From NCBI GenBank assembly GCA_951394045.1, contig OX595994.1:2356001-2420000 (forward strand): a DNA stretch of 64,000 nucleotides. The letters run 5' to 3'. The stretch comes from Nitzschia sp. DOCU1 (lineage: Eukaryota > Bacillariophyta > Bacillariophyceae > Bacillariales > Bacillariaceae). The position numbers and the translations under genes are program-made. This document shows, one piece after another, positions 51,301 through 60,474 of this stretch; position 1 is the first letter of the stretch, and every line of letters starts with the position of its first letter. A model generated the notes under the pieces. The model did not search any database and was not told the origin of the DNA. It saw only the letters and a list, made by a program, of their open reading frames with translations.

Positions 51301-52868
51301 ATGTAATCAGGAATGAGAAGACCTTTTACAGACGACAACGAAAATGCACTTGGTTTGACAGAAGGACCTCCAGATTTGATCTCACTCCAAACTAAGGACA
51401 ACAAATAACCTTGGGGGTCATGAGTGGTCTTCAGTCGACATGTCAAAATGGGAACCAATTCATCGACACACATGACAACAGCCATCAAAGACCAGATACG
51501 GAAACTTTTGTGATCAGTTCGTCTGGCACTGCAGAAGCGCTCGCCATACGTATTATATGGATGTACCCGTATATACTTGAATGGCCACGGCGGAACAAAC
51601 ACAATATCTTTGGTGGCCCCTCCGGCCATAGTTGCTGGTTGTTGAAGGGTCAAAGGGTGTTCATTATAGATCTCTTCCTGCAGAGACACAGCATCTTCTA
51701 GACCTACATAGGTGGAGCCTTCCAGTTCCTTTGCGGCATATGTCCTTACATTGGGAAATCTTTGGTCTGCCGCTGTGATCTTGTTCAGTACCACCTCTTT
51801 GGAAAGACGACTGATAGGATCAGTAGTCGAACAGAGGGATAGGACATGGTTCTTGACATCCATTCGGCCACTGATCGACAACGCATCTCGCAACATGGTA
51901 AGAGGATCAGTGTCGTTATATCTGCCATGATTTGTAACATAGCACGAGTCGATTCCATCAAAACCACCCTGCATTCGTACAGTGACAAAGGTGTCGGAGA
52001 AAGCATGTGGTTTGGCCTTCCTGATGACACGGGAACGAAGTTGGAGAGGAGCAAACTGATTTGAGTTTGTACTTGACATGTTCCCTGTGGGATTAACAGG
52101 GACATGTAAAAAGCGCAAATTTGACTTCTTGGCGTGCTGCTCACAACAGAGGACAAAGACGCCCTCTCGATTGGTTATAATTTTGGGGCGACACCGAAAC
52201 TTTGGGTTGAGCAAAGCCGTTGTCGAACTCGGGAAATCTGGGCGACAGGTATCAACCCAACTTCGCCCACGGTACTTCGGAGAATAAATTTGCAACATGT
52301 AATTGCTTTTACATGCTAGTAGGTCGTCGTATGGTAGCAAATGAGTTTCGTGGAGAAAGACGCCATCTCCCCAAGGGCATCGGACCGAAGGAAACACAAG
52401 ATGCTTATTTATTTCCTTTTCCAGGCGGTCGAATTTGAGACCGGCAATGGCAGTGAGTAGATTTGCTCTCTCTTGACTTGCGTCTTCTACTTCAGCTGGA
52501 GGTTCTTCTATGGTAACGTCACCCTCGAAGTTTTCCCACCACCATCCCCGCCATTCTATTGGAATCAGTCTCCATTTCTCTGCTAGACTAACTACTTCCG
52601 TTCTTCTATTCTCATGGGATAGGTGCAAAGATAAGAAGGCCCAGACCATGGCCGGCCAATAGGAATCATGTTTACTGCCGCTTGGTCGAAAGTAGGCAGT
52701 ACAAGCGGAACATAGGGTAACGGTTGGTCCTAGTGTATGATAATCAAAGTTGCAGTACTTCTTTTGAACAGCATAGCGAAGCTCTCTTTTTGGTGTATCT
52801 ATAAAGATGACATGGCGTCTGCAACAATTGATGCAATGAGTTCCTTGGTGTGGGTGTCGACGTGGCAT
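45330..52868 (-). CDS. Helitron-type Rep plus SF1B helicase fused to SLX1-like GIY-YIG nuclease
   Basis: 2512 residues in one exon (ATG 52868). N-terminus: Cys/His-rich, HCINCCRRH then CSACTAYF. Rep part: EFQDDQGNVYHIHAML (HUH motif near residue 1174), Cys ligands HRCGPRCQVP, and SLYLAKYVAGVDR near 1359, the Y-x2-K-Y pair of Helitron Rep. Helicase part (PIF1-like): GGPGVGKTT near 1887, FLFIDEWGM near 1973, LFCTMDHLQL (motif III), STIHAAMGATLP near 2265, and VVLMSRTRRANQMYFVGD. The last ~120 residues are a GIY-YIG domain: VYHLISLQDLHFNYIGATSS, RRRLHEHN, LFAYVAGFSDLKDAQHFEHV (catalytic Glu), like SLX1. Rep and helicase drive rolling-circle transposition; the nuclease addition is the odd part. 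Genes upstream and downstream may belong to the same element. Confidence 0.85.
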   Translation of the reverse strand: MPRRHPHQGTHCINCCRRHVIFIDTPKRELRYAVQKKYCNFDYHTLGPTVTLCSACTAYFRPSGSKHDSYWPAMVWAFLSLHLSHENRRTEVVSLAEKWRLIPIEWRGWWWENFEGDVTIEEPPAEVEDASQERANLLTAIAGLKFDRLEKEINKHLVFPSVRCPWGDGVFLHETHLLPYDDLLACKSNYMLQIYSPKYRGRSWVDTCRPDFPSSTTALLNPKFRCRPKIITNREGVFVLCCEQHAKKSNLRFLHVPVNPTGNMSSTNSNQFAPLQLRSRVIRKAKPHAFSDTFVTVRMQGGFDGIDSCYVTNHGRYNDTDPLTMLRDALSISGRMDVKNHVLSLCSTTDPISRLSKEVVLNKITAADQRFPNVRTYAAKELEGSTYVGLEDAVSLQEEIYNEHPLTLQQPATMAGGATKDIVFVPPWPFKYIRVHPYNTYGERFCSARRTDHKSFRIWSLMAVVMCVDELVPILTCRLKTTHDPQGYLLSLVWSEIKSGGPSVKPSAFSLSSVKGLLIPDYILPGNDSDVFEWPTDAIDHFLNQPWIPTDCGKAVAIFEYSTDGNTFVFDPTGQHHDDNWVPTFVLGKRPSLGKGGKGALSWDGIIYARHATSLHQDWWVQESTQSYFAKAPSNSSWSVDDVRLVVFKKAVTPSVSSLMERYLICLGGQTSVYCREHRHPLVMVPTLSSQRICSCNQNAINLGMKSWDHKNMEDKCPESSLYTCPRPSCQIGGCKSHMVTLLDGSNRQLTYLLGSTTCDQDVGPYRTYVSTYREDDDSIEEEDNGVIIEPPYLPGVPGELDPLSSINDDLEDMDHIRDNLGPYENFEVAEDLLHYADGGKQPSFNAGFGTDGRFQYTEESALDLTNPDYPFTMTNVEVERPLHAEFTTEDGAIASFPMHIMLNRQGHLLIRKHAKLRMKKAHAAFFHKLIARSPNTSVPLVYAEGALFSDIFYFAHETGAILGAIPTAFWNDKTTLARFGIASMRGHAWTRVQDPALLTSTNSTYQFMQLDILTNVAMRGNDSRLVLHRGFAEKQSSSEGVAFRNREENSNEELYEDDVENFSNIHKLTRLFETSPPDYFYTQTANHSTAPGLKMLRKWITSTEATFQAMREYTVSEDQAKTILRNASAVYVERAWSAFIDLWMKYIIHSPEEPLGPIQWAWYRKEFQDDQGNVYHIHAMLKTAYDTTTPEGLAVVLNKIHGCKADLAAYIKSQYNNMDDCTHLQCLLDILDNAERYLSHRCGPRCQVPKTDEDGNTFLVCKRLNNYLATDSAGQHTIQEIEVQHSQSALEILLKLGYAKEDLYTGTIKVTDPRLLMKRHIPRCSPLDATMSPTNAALFAKFPSSQNLQNAQRACLSLYLAKYVAGVDRGLIVLLKPPVANDPDAIRAQHQNLGNTKINSVRQAASVYRSQKQNIPAGRPVTLMECLSVLQAKSLVATTAEFIKIPTCPREYRSAAITRYLNITKSLRRQDVLAIKAVIGQTVRRRKLFPDHRLFSASQLEVIRDELDSPLQTDSITIFSMRPPELRFVDNPRDYLQWFIRSPVCELFHVERTEKYLMGNLSLVVPDCKWLDGFNYHVQVRHGEMGHLYQHAVNRMAEEASNDQQLEFYKRLPCKEIIDLLAFLHTVSSMDNSSHQRLLLSANKLQTIKTFLAKPHTSSKISPVIWWSPVHPKKKVPFLVHLLLLYGRFETEYELMKGCTMKEAFIRGGLLNPSQLESSFQRMMQTYVEREIRVLPGSTFQLGRSLVQAYGHLRDLWGLEDAINLPLESPPVLASTMIRKMSDNVEKQMTDMRYQMIASIYVELASYSNLSQDNLLPTKEALQNARQSQGQELNPDVDNLVAFFPPPKHPSQSDESFEEQRRVMLRFKDAVKAYFSGSTKPENIVFVGGPGVGKTTVANFCAAYCLARGLNGITTSFVAERSKQLGGIHLHALLGLRGRDDNASPGRIAELAIQNLYRQPHRIEFIRRLDFLFIDEWGMFSAEYMAILDMVFRYVRNESSLFCGGVLLFCTMDHLQLMSFKGTPGMLSLYTVNELSFCRLVHSVRAADDPALRRIMALTRSFRWTPEDKTEFEALLSQNCHFVDTFEDERIPNDAVFLFGRKEPCYVAEALVLEKMRRLHGARSRFFHCYDEESTTAGNWIQASAVTSRLLDRRVKQRSTILFYPNARFEFTHVSRGQFDQGQLALMLPDQVPTEQELCDSVPVSVWKAPSGVKQFPSSNDCNILWLKTNGWSMVKVPSTTTQSQRIIGRYHARRTQYGLRPRVSSTIHAAMGATLPNIVTAVTSVGTAHAGLNFNLWSSSLVVVLMSRTRRANQMYFVGDREATISHLIEVVNNQNNRFSGIITDLLDKMCDIAPMATTITTFENGTAILPPVLPHPTVFQARDCIVTNSLAVYHLISLQDLHFNYIGATSSLRRRLHEHNSLQGSLQTKNPALLPFALFAYVAGFSDLKDAQHFEHVWRERCRRRRLESGEAIGIVQTGREIVMENNTKLPSGAAQLRLVQCGNLMITR

Positions 52869-52997
52869 CGTCAAATGTTAGTGCTGATGTGCTTCAGTTG
52901 AGAAATATGGGGCAAAACCAAGAAAAGTAGGTGGGCGAAGAATGTGATCGTCAAAAGTAGTAAGCTATAAAAGGCCCCTAGTCGTAATATGATTTAT

Positions 52998-55900
52998 TTA
53001 TGCATTCTTTACTACTGGTTGATAAGCTTCTGCATTCTCGTTCCAGTTCTTCCATTTTGAAACGTAGGCCCCGTTCTCTTCAAAAATCCAGAAGAGATAT
53101 TGGCCCGGTTCCACATAGTCATAGGCATTTTTATTGGCCCCTATGCAATCACACCATATGGACTCAAACCAAGTCCACCTTTCTTCTACACCACAAAATG
53201 ATGTAACTTGCCGGCAGAATTTTTCCATCCTGGGATCGATGCCTGCTGCTGCCAGCTTAGGATCAGTGGCAAATTTGGAAGTCTTGCTGGCGGTGATGCC
53301 ACACTCCTCTAAGTATCGTTGCAAAGTCGCCTCAGTCTGCTTTACGGATGGAAAAGCAAAGAAGCAATTCCAAACTTTCCTCCTCACCACATACCCGATC
53401 ATCGCAGCATATAGGCCAAGATTCATGCCATAGAAGGCGTCGATCCCACTTATGTTGGCGGTAGCCTCTTTTAACCGAGCTTTGAACTCGACGAGGGTCA
53501 GGTTGTCTCTCTCTTCGAGAAAGAGAAGCAAACCTTGGATAGATGCTGTATCACGCTTCAGAGTGCCTTGATCGCTGTATCTCATTCGCAGATCTATTGA
53601 TGTTGTTCTGCCTCGAAGATTCCCCCCCCCTTTCCAACGACCCACTCCATATGTTAAATCTAATTCATCGATCATCATCACGACAAGATTAGCATCTGCC
53701 AATTTATCTTGGGACAGTTCTTGTAGTTTCATGAGAAACCGGAGACCCGCTCCATAAAAAGTATCCCAACTGTTAAAATATAGAGATAGCAATAGCAGTT
53801 CCTCTATTTTGGTTTCGAACCCTGCCTGACGCAAGTAGACACGGGCTTTCAAAAGGATTGTCATTCCTTTAGATGCCCAAATTTCCTTCGGATAGGTGCG
53901 GCAAATATGCCACATCTTCACTATCTTCCCCCCTACTCGGGTGTCCTTCATTTGAGAGTCGTCTTGAAAGCACAAGCGAAATGGTTCTTCAAAAGAAGCA
54001 CCATACCGAGCAAAGTCTTTGTCAACTTTATCCCGATGGTTCGTCAGAGCTTGCTTCAAAGGAATACAGCGGGCTTCGTTCTGTTCAAATATTTCGAGTG
54101 ATCTTCGAGTATACCCAATCATGTAGAAGCGCCAAAGCCTGGGTCGATCGGGAATGCGGGGGCCAAGGACTGCTCTTGTGATGATCTTGGCATCTGCCGG
54201 ATCCACCTGATGACGTTGCTCCATAACATTGGAGATGGATTTCGAGAAAAAGAAATAAGAGAAAGTGACACTCCCATTGTTGCCTTTCTTGATTCCATTG
54301 AGAGTATCAGAATGACGATTGGACAAGGAAGGTCCATTATTGGTTTCGCCATTTGCCAAATCGGGTGATGGGGCAGGCCCAAGGCAGATGTCCCATGCAT
54401 GAAATCGCTGCCGGGTGGCTCCAACTTTTTGATTAAATATTGCCGTGAAATTTTCTCTGATGAATGCATCCTGTAAGATATGTATATCAATATGCTCTTC
54501 TTGTAAGACATCGTCCAACAAGTCCTGGACAAAATCCATCAGTCGACCTAGAAGTAAGGGAAGGTCAGGGTGAAAACTGTGCAAATCTTCGACACCACAT
54601 AGGTAGCGTGGCGTATCCTTGATGAACTTCCATTTCGTGTTCATCCTTTCCTTCTTTTGGAACCCGTAGTTATGATCGGCTGCACCGATTGTAATGCGAA
54701 TAGGAGCTAGCACATTGTGCAACCCTCCCACATTATCTCGCATCAAATCGGTCTTCCCATTTCGGGATAGATAGTTTAGAATCAGCTCAAAATCCAAATT
54801 ATCCAGATGATGCTCACGAAAACATTTCAGGAACTGGTGATGATGCGATCGTATGACAAGATAATCCCGAGTGCCTCGGAGACGAGTGTCATCTTCTGGA
54901 ATCCATACATGGGCAAGATCTCTGGTGAAAGTCATCGAGGACGCTGCAGTTGATCGCAGCAGTACGTCGTGCTTTGTTTCATCTACCTTCCGGAAGAAAA
55001 TTACATCCATTGCACCCAGTGGGATTAACACTTGACCGTAGTTTCTTGTATCATACCGAAGAATTTGCCGGTCCCTAGTTTTCCACGTGTCACTACCGAG
55101 CGCTTGGCGGAGGTATGAAATGAAAGCTGGTACGCGGTTCAGCTTATTCTTCGTCAACAAGGCATTTGCAGTTTCCACGTCGAACGTGCCAGTATGGCTG
55201 TTGGCTGCGTCAACGTTGAGTACACTGTCATTGTCTTCGTCCTGCTGTCCTGGGGTTAAAATTGCAATAAGGCCAGTAGAGGTTCGAGTGCCATGGTCCC
55301 TGGAACCAGCCGTCACATTGTTCGTTGAATTCATTGCCTTTTCGACCACCATATCCGCAACATGCACACCAGGCTCGAGATTGTTTCCATCGTTGGTTGG
55401 ACTAGCCAAAAGCTCTGTTTTTTCTTCTTCACAGCTCTTGTTGCTTTGCATAGAAGAAGTTGTAGCAAAATCATCAAAAGTCAGACCTCGTTTTTCCACG
55501 GTCCGTTTTTTCTTCCTGACTGGGTTCTTCCTCTTTGGAAGAGTATCGCTCTGCTTTGGCTCTTCGCCCTCTTCGCCCGTCGTTTCTTCGCTGCCATCGA
55601 TTGCATCTCTATCTTTCCCGTCTAATTTTCGAACCCAATCGTAGGCTTCTCTCGCTGCATATTGCTGGGCTGCCAGCAGGCTAAGGTGTCGATCTCCTTG
55701 CGTTGATAAGACCGTTGTGGCTTGACTCTTGGAATATAGAAGGCAATCAAGACCCTTTTCAGTGCGATAGTCTCTGCAAGAGACGGGAAATTTGTAGTTT
55801 CTGGTAAAAACATACAACATGTATGCTGCTGCATTCTTTTTTGTAATGCTTCCCGAGTAATATAATCCAACGGAATTTTCGCTGCAGTCCGCTAGATCCT

Positions 55901-57420
55901 TGATGATACGGTCCCGCGTTTCCTCGGGAATGATATTATCGGCAGCATCCTGAATACTGTTCTTGAACTGTAGAGGAGATCTTTTGACATTCGCCAGAAG
56001 TTCTTCAAGGTGAGGATTGCCGATGCGGCAATAATGAATACGGATGAGACACTCCAGCAGGTAGAAATGTTCCCGAATGCTATCGACTTTATTGAAAAAG
56101 TCGTAGCAGAATCGCAACCATGGTTCTCTTTTTTCGGCGTTGTTGATAACAACATCGTTGAATAAAATATAGCCAGCCACATGCAAGGTGGCCAAGTGAA
56201 TTGACCAAGCCTCCTGCAACTCCTGACAAAACAGACGAGCTTCCTTGCTGTAGTCCGGTGCTTTCGCCTGCGGGTTATGCCGTATTCGACCTTGAAATCC
56301 CTTGACGATGATGTTCAGACATCTTGTTGCTGCTAAATTTAGATTTTGCTTGAGGGCAACGAAAGCAACAGAACGAGTCTTGGGGGTCTCCCACACTTGA
56401 CTAAATCTGACGTTAAACAAGTACTTCCTTCCAATTCCACTTTTGGTGAAGTCTCTGTAAGCATAAAGCTGTAGAGCGTGCGTGGATAGAGCATCCAAGT
56501 ATGATAACCCAGCTTCGCAACAGAGTATATGAATGTAATCAATCCCCTTGGTGAAGACGGACTCTTTCGTCTTTGTTTTAATTTCCTTTGCGACAAACAT
56601 CTGAAAGACAGGGTGAGTAACGAAAACAAATGCGTGCCTTTGTCCTTCTATGCTTACTTACTTGAAATGGAGCGCTTGGGACCCATTTCTTCCCCATCTG
56701 TTCTATCAGGTAATTCCTCACCTGTGGGGAACTACCCGTGATAGTAGCAAGAGAGGTAACGTCCCGAGAAAGTTTGTGATTCAATCCTACGGCTGCATAG
56801 CATCGCTTCAATTTCCGCCGGTGATGATCCGGCTCTTTCGCAATGCCCACCGTAGGGTCCATATCATCATTGTCGTATCCATCCAAAATATGGACAACGT
56901 CGACTAGGCGTCCATCGTCAAGCTCAGTTACACTGATTTTAGGCGCAAGTTTGAATCCCGGGGAAGAACATTGAGCTTCAACTTTCTTCTCATTTCCTTC
57001 TTTCTCGTCGCCGTCGTCATCCTCATCCTCGTCATTATCCTCCTCGTCATCCTCATCCTCGTCATTATCCTCCTTGTCATCCATGTCATCACCGTAATCA
57101 TCGTCAAAGCCATCGTCGTCATCATCATCATCGTCGTCGTCATTATCTTGGTCGTCACAACGGTTTGTTGGCTGCCATTCACTATCGTCTTCTTTTTCAT
57201 CTACTTCCTCAGAGTCAATTTCTTCCTCTGATTCATCGCCATTCTCTGATTCGTTGGTATTGTTGGGTTCCATTGCAATCCTCTTTTGGACAAAACTCTC
57301 AAGCTCGTCCACGTTGTTCAAATCTTCATTCAGGTCGTCTATTTCTGAAATTCCACTCTCTGGTAAGAGTCCATCGTTACTGGCGTTGCCTTCTTGATCC
57401 ATGCTGACTGCTGAGTTCAT
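52998..57420 (-). CDS. Unrecognised 1453-aa acidic-headed partner of the Rep-helicase, 2 exons
   Basis: Exons 57420-56662 and 56600-52998 are joined by a 61-nt intron (GTAAGTAAG...CTTTCAG), phase 0, which places PSAPFQ directly before MFVAKEIKTKTKESVF. Start ATG 57420 (MNSAVSMDQEGN) is inferred; one at 57516 is possible. Residues ~30-165 are extremely acidic, with long Asp runs encoded by GAT/GAC repeats (57010-57150). The rest is helix-rich and Trp/Arg/Phe-rich, with features such as YIHILCCEAGLSYLDALSTH, SPDLANGETNNGPSLSNRHS, and a Trp-rich end. No motif of a known enzyme was seen. It is co-oriented with the Rep-helicase gene with 129 bp between, so the two are probably expressed together. 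Such a partner is not part of a classical Helitron. Confidence 0.75.
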
Positions 57421-57470
57421 TGTTTTTGGCGAATATGAGACAAACAGAATAGGCATGCAAAATTGCGAGA

Positions 57471-57700
57471 GATCTTCTTCTGTACATGACAGCAAATGGA
57501 CAAAAATGAATTCCACGTGTACCGGTAGTCTACATATGGTGCCTTAAATATGGTGCCTTGTTGTAAATGCATTCGTACCTACTTAAACTACATATAAGCT
57601 CTTGTTCTGCACATGACAGCAGATGGACAAAAACGAATTCCACGTGGAGTCTACATATGGTGCCTTGTTGTAAACCCATTCGTACCTACTTCAATACTTC
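57471..57700. repeat. ~128-bp tandem duplication at the 5' edge of the partner gene
   Basis: Copies at 57474-57590 and 57602-57694 share ACATGACAGCARATGGACAA, AATTCCACGTG, GTCTACATATGGTGCC, CTTGTTGTAAA and CATTCGTACCTACTT in order. Copy 1 has an extra ATATGGTGCC unit. Upstream of the partner gene start; could hold promoter elements. Confidence 0.8.
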
Positions 57701-57764
57701 CAATGAGAACTGCTAACAATTGGCATAATAGTACCCGATATGGAAATCCTCATAATTTCTACAA

Positions 57765-58349
57765 ATGGATCCAAACTCTACTCTCGAGATAGCTTTTCTT
57801 GCTCGGCAACCAGGAACTGGAAAAACTACTACCGTTGTGAATGTTTGTGCCACATACTGTTTGCAACGAGGACTCCATTTCGTTACTACTAGCTTCCTGG
57901 CAGAACCGTCTGAACGACTCGGGGGAATCCATTTGCATGCTTTGTTGTGCTTGACGGGTGAGGAAAATACTATCTTTCCTAGCAGAATGGCTGGACTGGG
58001 CTTCCAAATTTGTCATCGTCAACCTCATCCCATCAAGTTTCTCCAACAATTCCATTTTGTTTCCATTGACGAGTGTTCAATCTTCAGTTCAAAGTATATG
58101 TTGGTCCTAGATATGCTTTTTTGCTGTGTCGTAGATGAAATCAAAGGAATGCATGAAAGTGGGCACCAGCGTATTGAAAACCAGCAAGCCCTGCTGATCC
58201 CCATGCAAAACAGTGTCGGCAGAAGCACAGCAACACCTTTGCTTTGCCACATTCTAAGGTGGTTGTCCTCGACATTCCTTGTTGTCAAATATATCCATCA
58301 TTACAGATCAAAGCAGTATACTGACAGGTCCCGCAAACAGACCCCGTAA
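57765..58349 (+). pseudogene. Decayed helicase fragment related to the Rep-helicase
   Basis: Frame of 194 residues with ARQPGTGKTTTVVNVCATYC (Walker A), TTSFLAEPSERLGGIHLHAL and SIDECSIFSSKYMLVLDMLF (Walker B). Each block aligns with the same motif in the 2512-aa protein (for example GGPGVGKTTVANFCAAYC and FIDEWGMFSAEYMAILDM). After Walker B the sequence is unlike the helicase and stops early, lacking motifs V and VI. It has no Rep or GIY-YIG part. It is oriented oppositely to the large gene, which suggests an independent, truncated relative in the same family. Whether the short frame is translated is unknown. Confidence 0.8.
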
Positions 58350-58573
58350 CATTAGACTTTCTTGTATTTCCCATCCACTCTATCTCATCCTTACCAAATA
58401 GGCAGGGATGTTTTCTTTCCATACCTACTTAGGAACCACGAGAATAGGGTAGATGCGAGTATGCTTGCTTCAAACTGTAGCCTTTGCACTTGTCGTCGTC
58501 TTCTCTTTGCGATTCTGTGACCAAAAAAAACCAAGCATAAAGAACACAAATCTCCATTGTTCCTCTAATAATA

Positions 58574-58987
58574 ATGAGCCGAACAAAAGCAACACCATCA
58601 AAGTTGCCACAAGGAAGACTTCGTGAGAATAGAACTCCAGGGAGAGGAAATGGACATGAGGAAAGCCTGCTTACAATTGTAAAAAAGCGACGATATCGGC
58701 CAGGAACAGTGGCTCTTCGAGAAATCCGAACATACCAAGCTTCAACAAACTTGTTGATCAATAAATTGTCTTTTCAGAAACTGGTAAAGGAAATTGTCTG
58801 GCAAGACTTCAATCGCCGTGATCTTTGCTTCCAAGCAGCTGCTCTCTTGGCACTTCAACAAGCTGCCGAAGCTTACATTACTGAAATCTTCGAAGATGCC
58901 AATTGGTGTGCTTTGCATGCTAAACGAGTGACAATTATGAAGAAAGATCTTCAGCTTGCAAAACGAATCAGAGGGGAACGATCCTAA
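58574..58987 (+). CDS. Divergent histone H3 variant with CenH3-like loop 1
   Basis: 137 residues, single exon. The core is clear: [87 protein letters not shown]. The tail ([14 protein letters not shown]) keeps Lys at H3 positions 4 and 9 but then diverges strongly. Loop 1 reads [11 protein letters not shown], one residue longer than canonical QDFKTDLRFQ, a common sign of centromeric H3 (CenH3); the rest of the histone fold stays H3-like (for example Cys110-like CALHAKRV), so it could also be a replacement variant. It lies between the helicase fragment and a 145-bp satellite. CenH3 identity is an inference. Confidence 0.8.
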   Translation: MSRTKATPSKLPQGRLRENRTPGRGNGHEESLLTIVKKRRYRPGTVALREIRTYQASTNLLINKLSFQKLVKEIVWQDFNRRDLCFQAAALLALQQAAEAYITEIFEDANWCALHAKRVTIMKKDLQLAKRIRGERS

Positions 58988-59310
58988 AAAATAATATCAT
59001 GATTCCCAAGTCCTACGACAGTCTGCTCGCAACAGAGTTCATAGTACATATGTCTCACGACAATTATATTCTATCATCTTGTGTCGTCAAGACAACAATA
59101 TATGAGAAAATAGAGTCGCATGCGACGTTGACGACAAGTAGTCATGCTGGCTAATGGTAGGAATCTAGGTAATAGGGGTAAGTATAATATGACCAACCAA
59201 CCAACGTTCATTTCAAACACAAAACAGCAAGCCTGTTCAGAAAATATTGACCCCCCAATTTTCAATTCGACTGTGACAGAGAAAATGAACCATGCCTACG
59301 TAGACTCACA
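58988..59310. other. Intergenic region between H3 variant and satellite
   Basis: About 320 bp, likely 3' end of the H3 gene. Short frames only. Confidence 0.4.
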
Positions 59311-59811
59311 TTCAATTTTCACTTTGTACTGCCGAGCCCATTGGGTCAAGCAAAATGGGCCAAACAGTACAAAGTCAGTTTCTACAGAGATCCTACATAA
59401 CCGGGATTTGCAGTGCCATTTCCCCACGCGATACTCACTTACCTGTAGACCTACGTTCAATTTTCACTTTGTACTGCTGAGCCCCTTGGGTCAAGCAAAA
59501 TGGGCCAAACAGTACAAAGTCAGTTTCTACAGAGATCCTACACAGACAGGATTTGCAGTGCCATTTTCCTGCAGGATACTCACTTACCAGTAGACCTGCG
59601 TTCAATTTTCACTTTGTACTGCCGAGCCCCTTGGGTCAAGCAAAATGGGCCAAACAGTACAAAGTCAGTTTCTACAGAGATCCTACATAACCGAGATTTG
59701 CAGTGCCATTTCCCCGCATGATACTCACTTACCTGTAGACCTACGTTCAATTTTCACTATGTACTGCCGAGCCCCTTGGGTCAAGCAAAATGGGCCAAAC
59801 AGTACAAAGCG
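59311..59811. repeat. 145-bp tandem satellite, three full and one partial unit
   Basis: Units start TTCAATTTTCACTTTGTACT at 59311, 59456, 59601 and 59746, exactly 145 bp apart, and the last is cut at about 59811. Each unit holds an inverted repeat, CTTTGTACTG against CAGTACAAAG, around GAGCCC and GGGCC. Units differ at few positions. The open frames across it come from the repeat. Confidence 0.95.
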
Positions 59812-60474
59812 CTCTTTCTACGCCTACGGTGGATTGTTGAAACTCAAACGATGCCTTTGAAAAAAAGCAACATGCCGGCAATGGCAGTCTCTCGTTCCTC
59901 TCTGTCCCACTTTCACATGCTTTTCAGCGTCTACATTTCAAGACGATTTTCATCATGCCGGAACATCCATATGGTCAACAGATCCTTACAATATGAAAAG
60001 CCGACAACGAAAGAAACGATTTCACCATTGTGTGAAAATTATGTGACGGGATTTCAAAGAAGCAGCGAGATATGATGCGCGCTCCATTGAATGTTGTGTC
60101 CTCCTTTTGCGAAGCCTCTTCGTCCACGTCATCAACCATAAATACCAACAACCACCTTTACCCAGCTTTCCACCTTACAATGTACTCCATTCCGGTTCCG
60201 CTCCATAATGATACCAAGGTTTCTTTCCTCCTAGTACTTACTACGAACCACAGTACCAACCTGCGGAGTACAAGCACATCTCCCTTGCATGAACGCACCT
60301 CCCACTCGGGTTTACAAAAATCGCACTGACGTTACTCCTGCCTCGCCCGTCACAATACAATTCGCCACTGTCTCCATAACACTGAAACGTCTGCTACAAA
60401 TTTCGCGAGCTGGCATATCAAAGGCTGGTTTCGGTATAATCTGGTTTTTTTTTCTGCCTGCGACTCCCGGGTCC
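59812..60474. other. Intergenic region after the satellite
   Basis: About 660 bp; short open frames without family features. It ends with a pyrimidine run just before the 59-bp repeat. Confidence 0.35.

Noticed and set aside
56971..57231. Plus-strand frame rich in Val/Ile that looks like a membrane protein
   Set aside because: It is the antisense of the Asp/Glu run in the acidic partner protein; GTC/ATC repeats always give this appearance.
59144..59860. Overlapping plus-strand frames with repeated MGQTVQSQF sequence
   Set aside because: They only translate the 145-bp satellite units.
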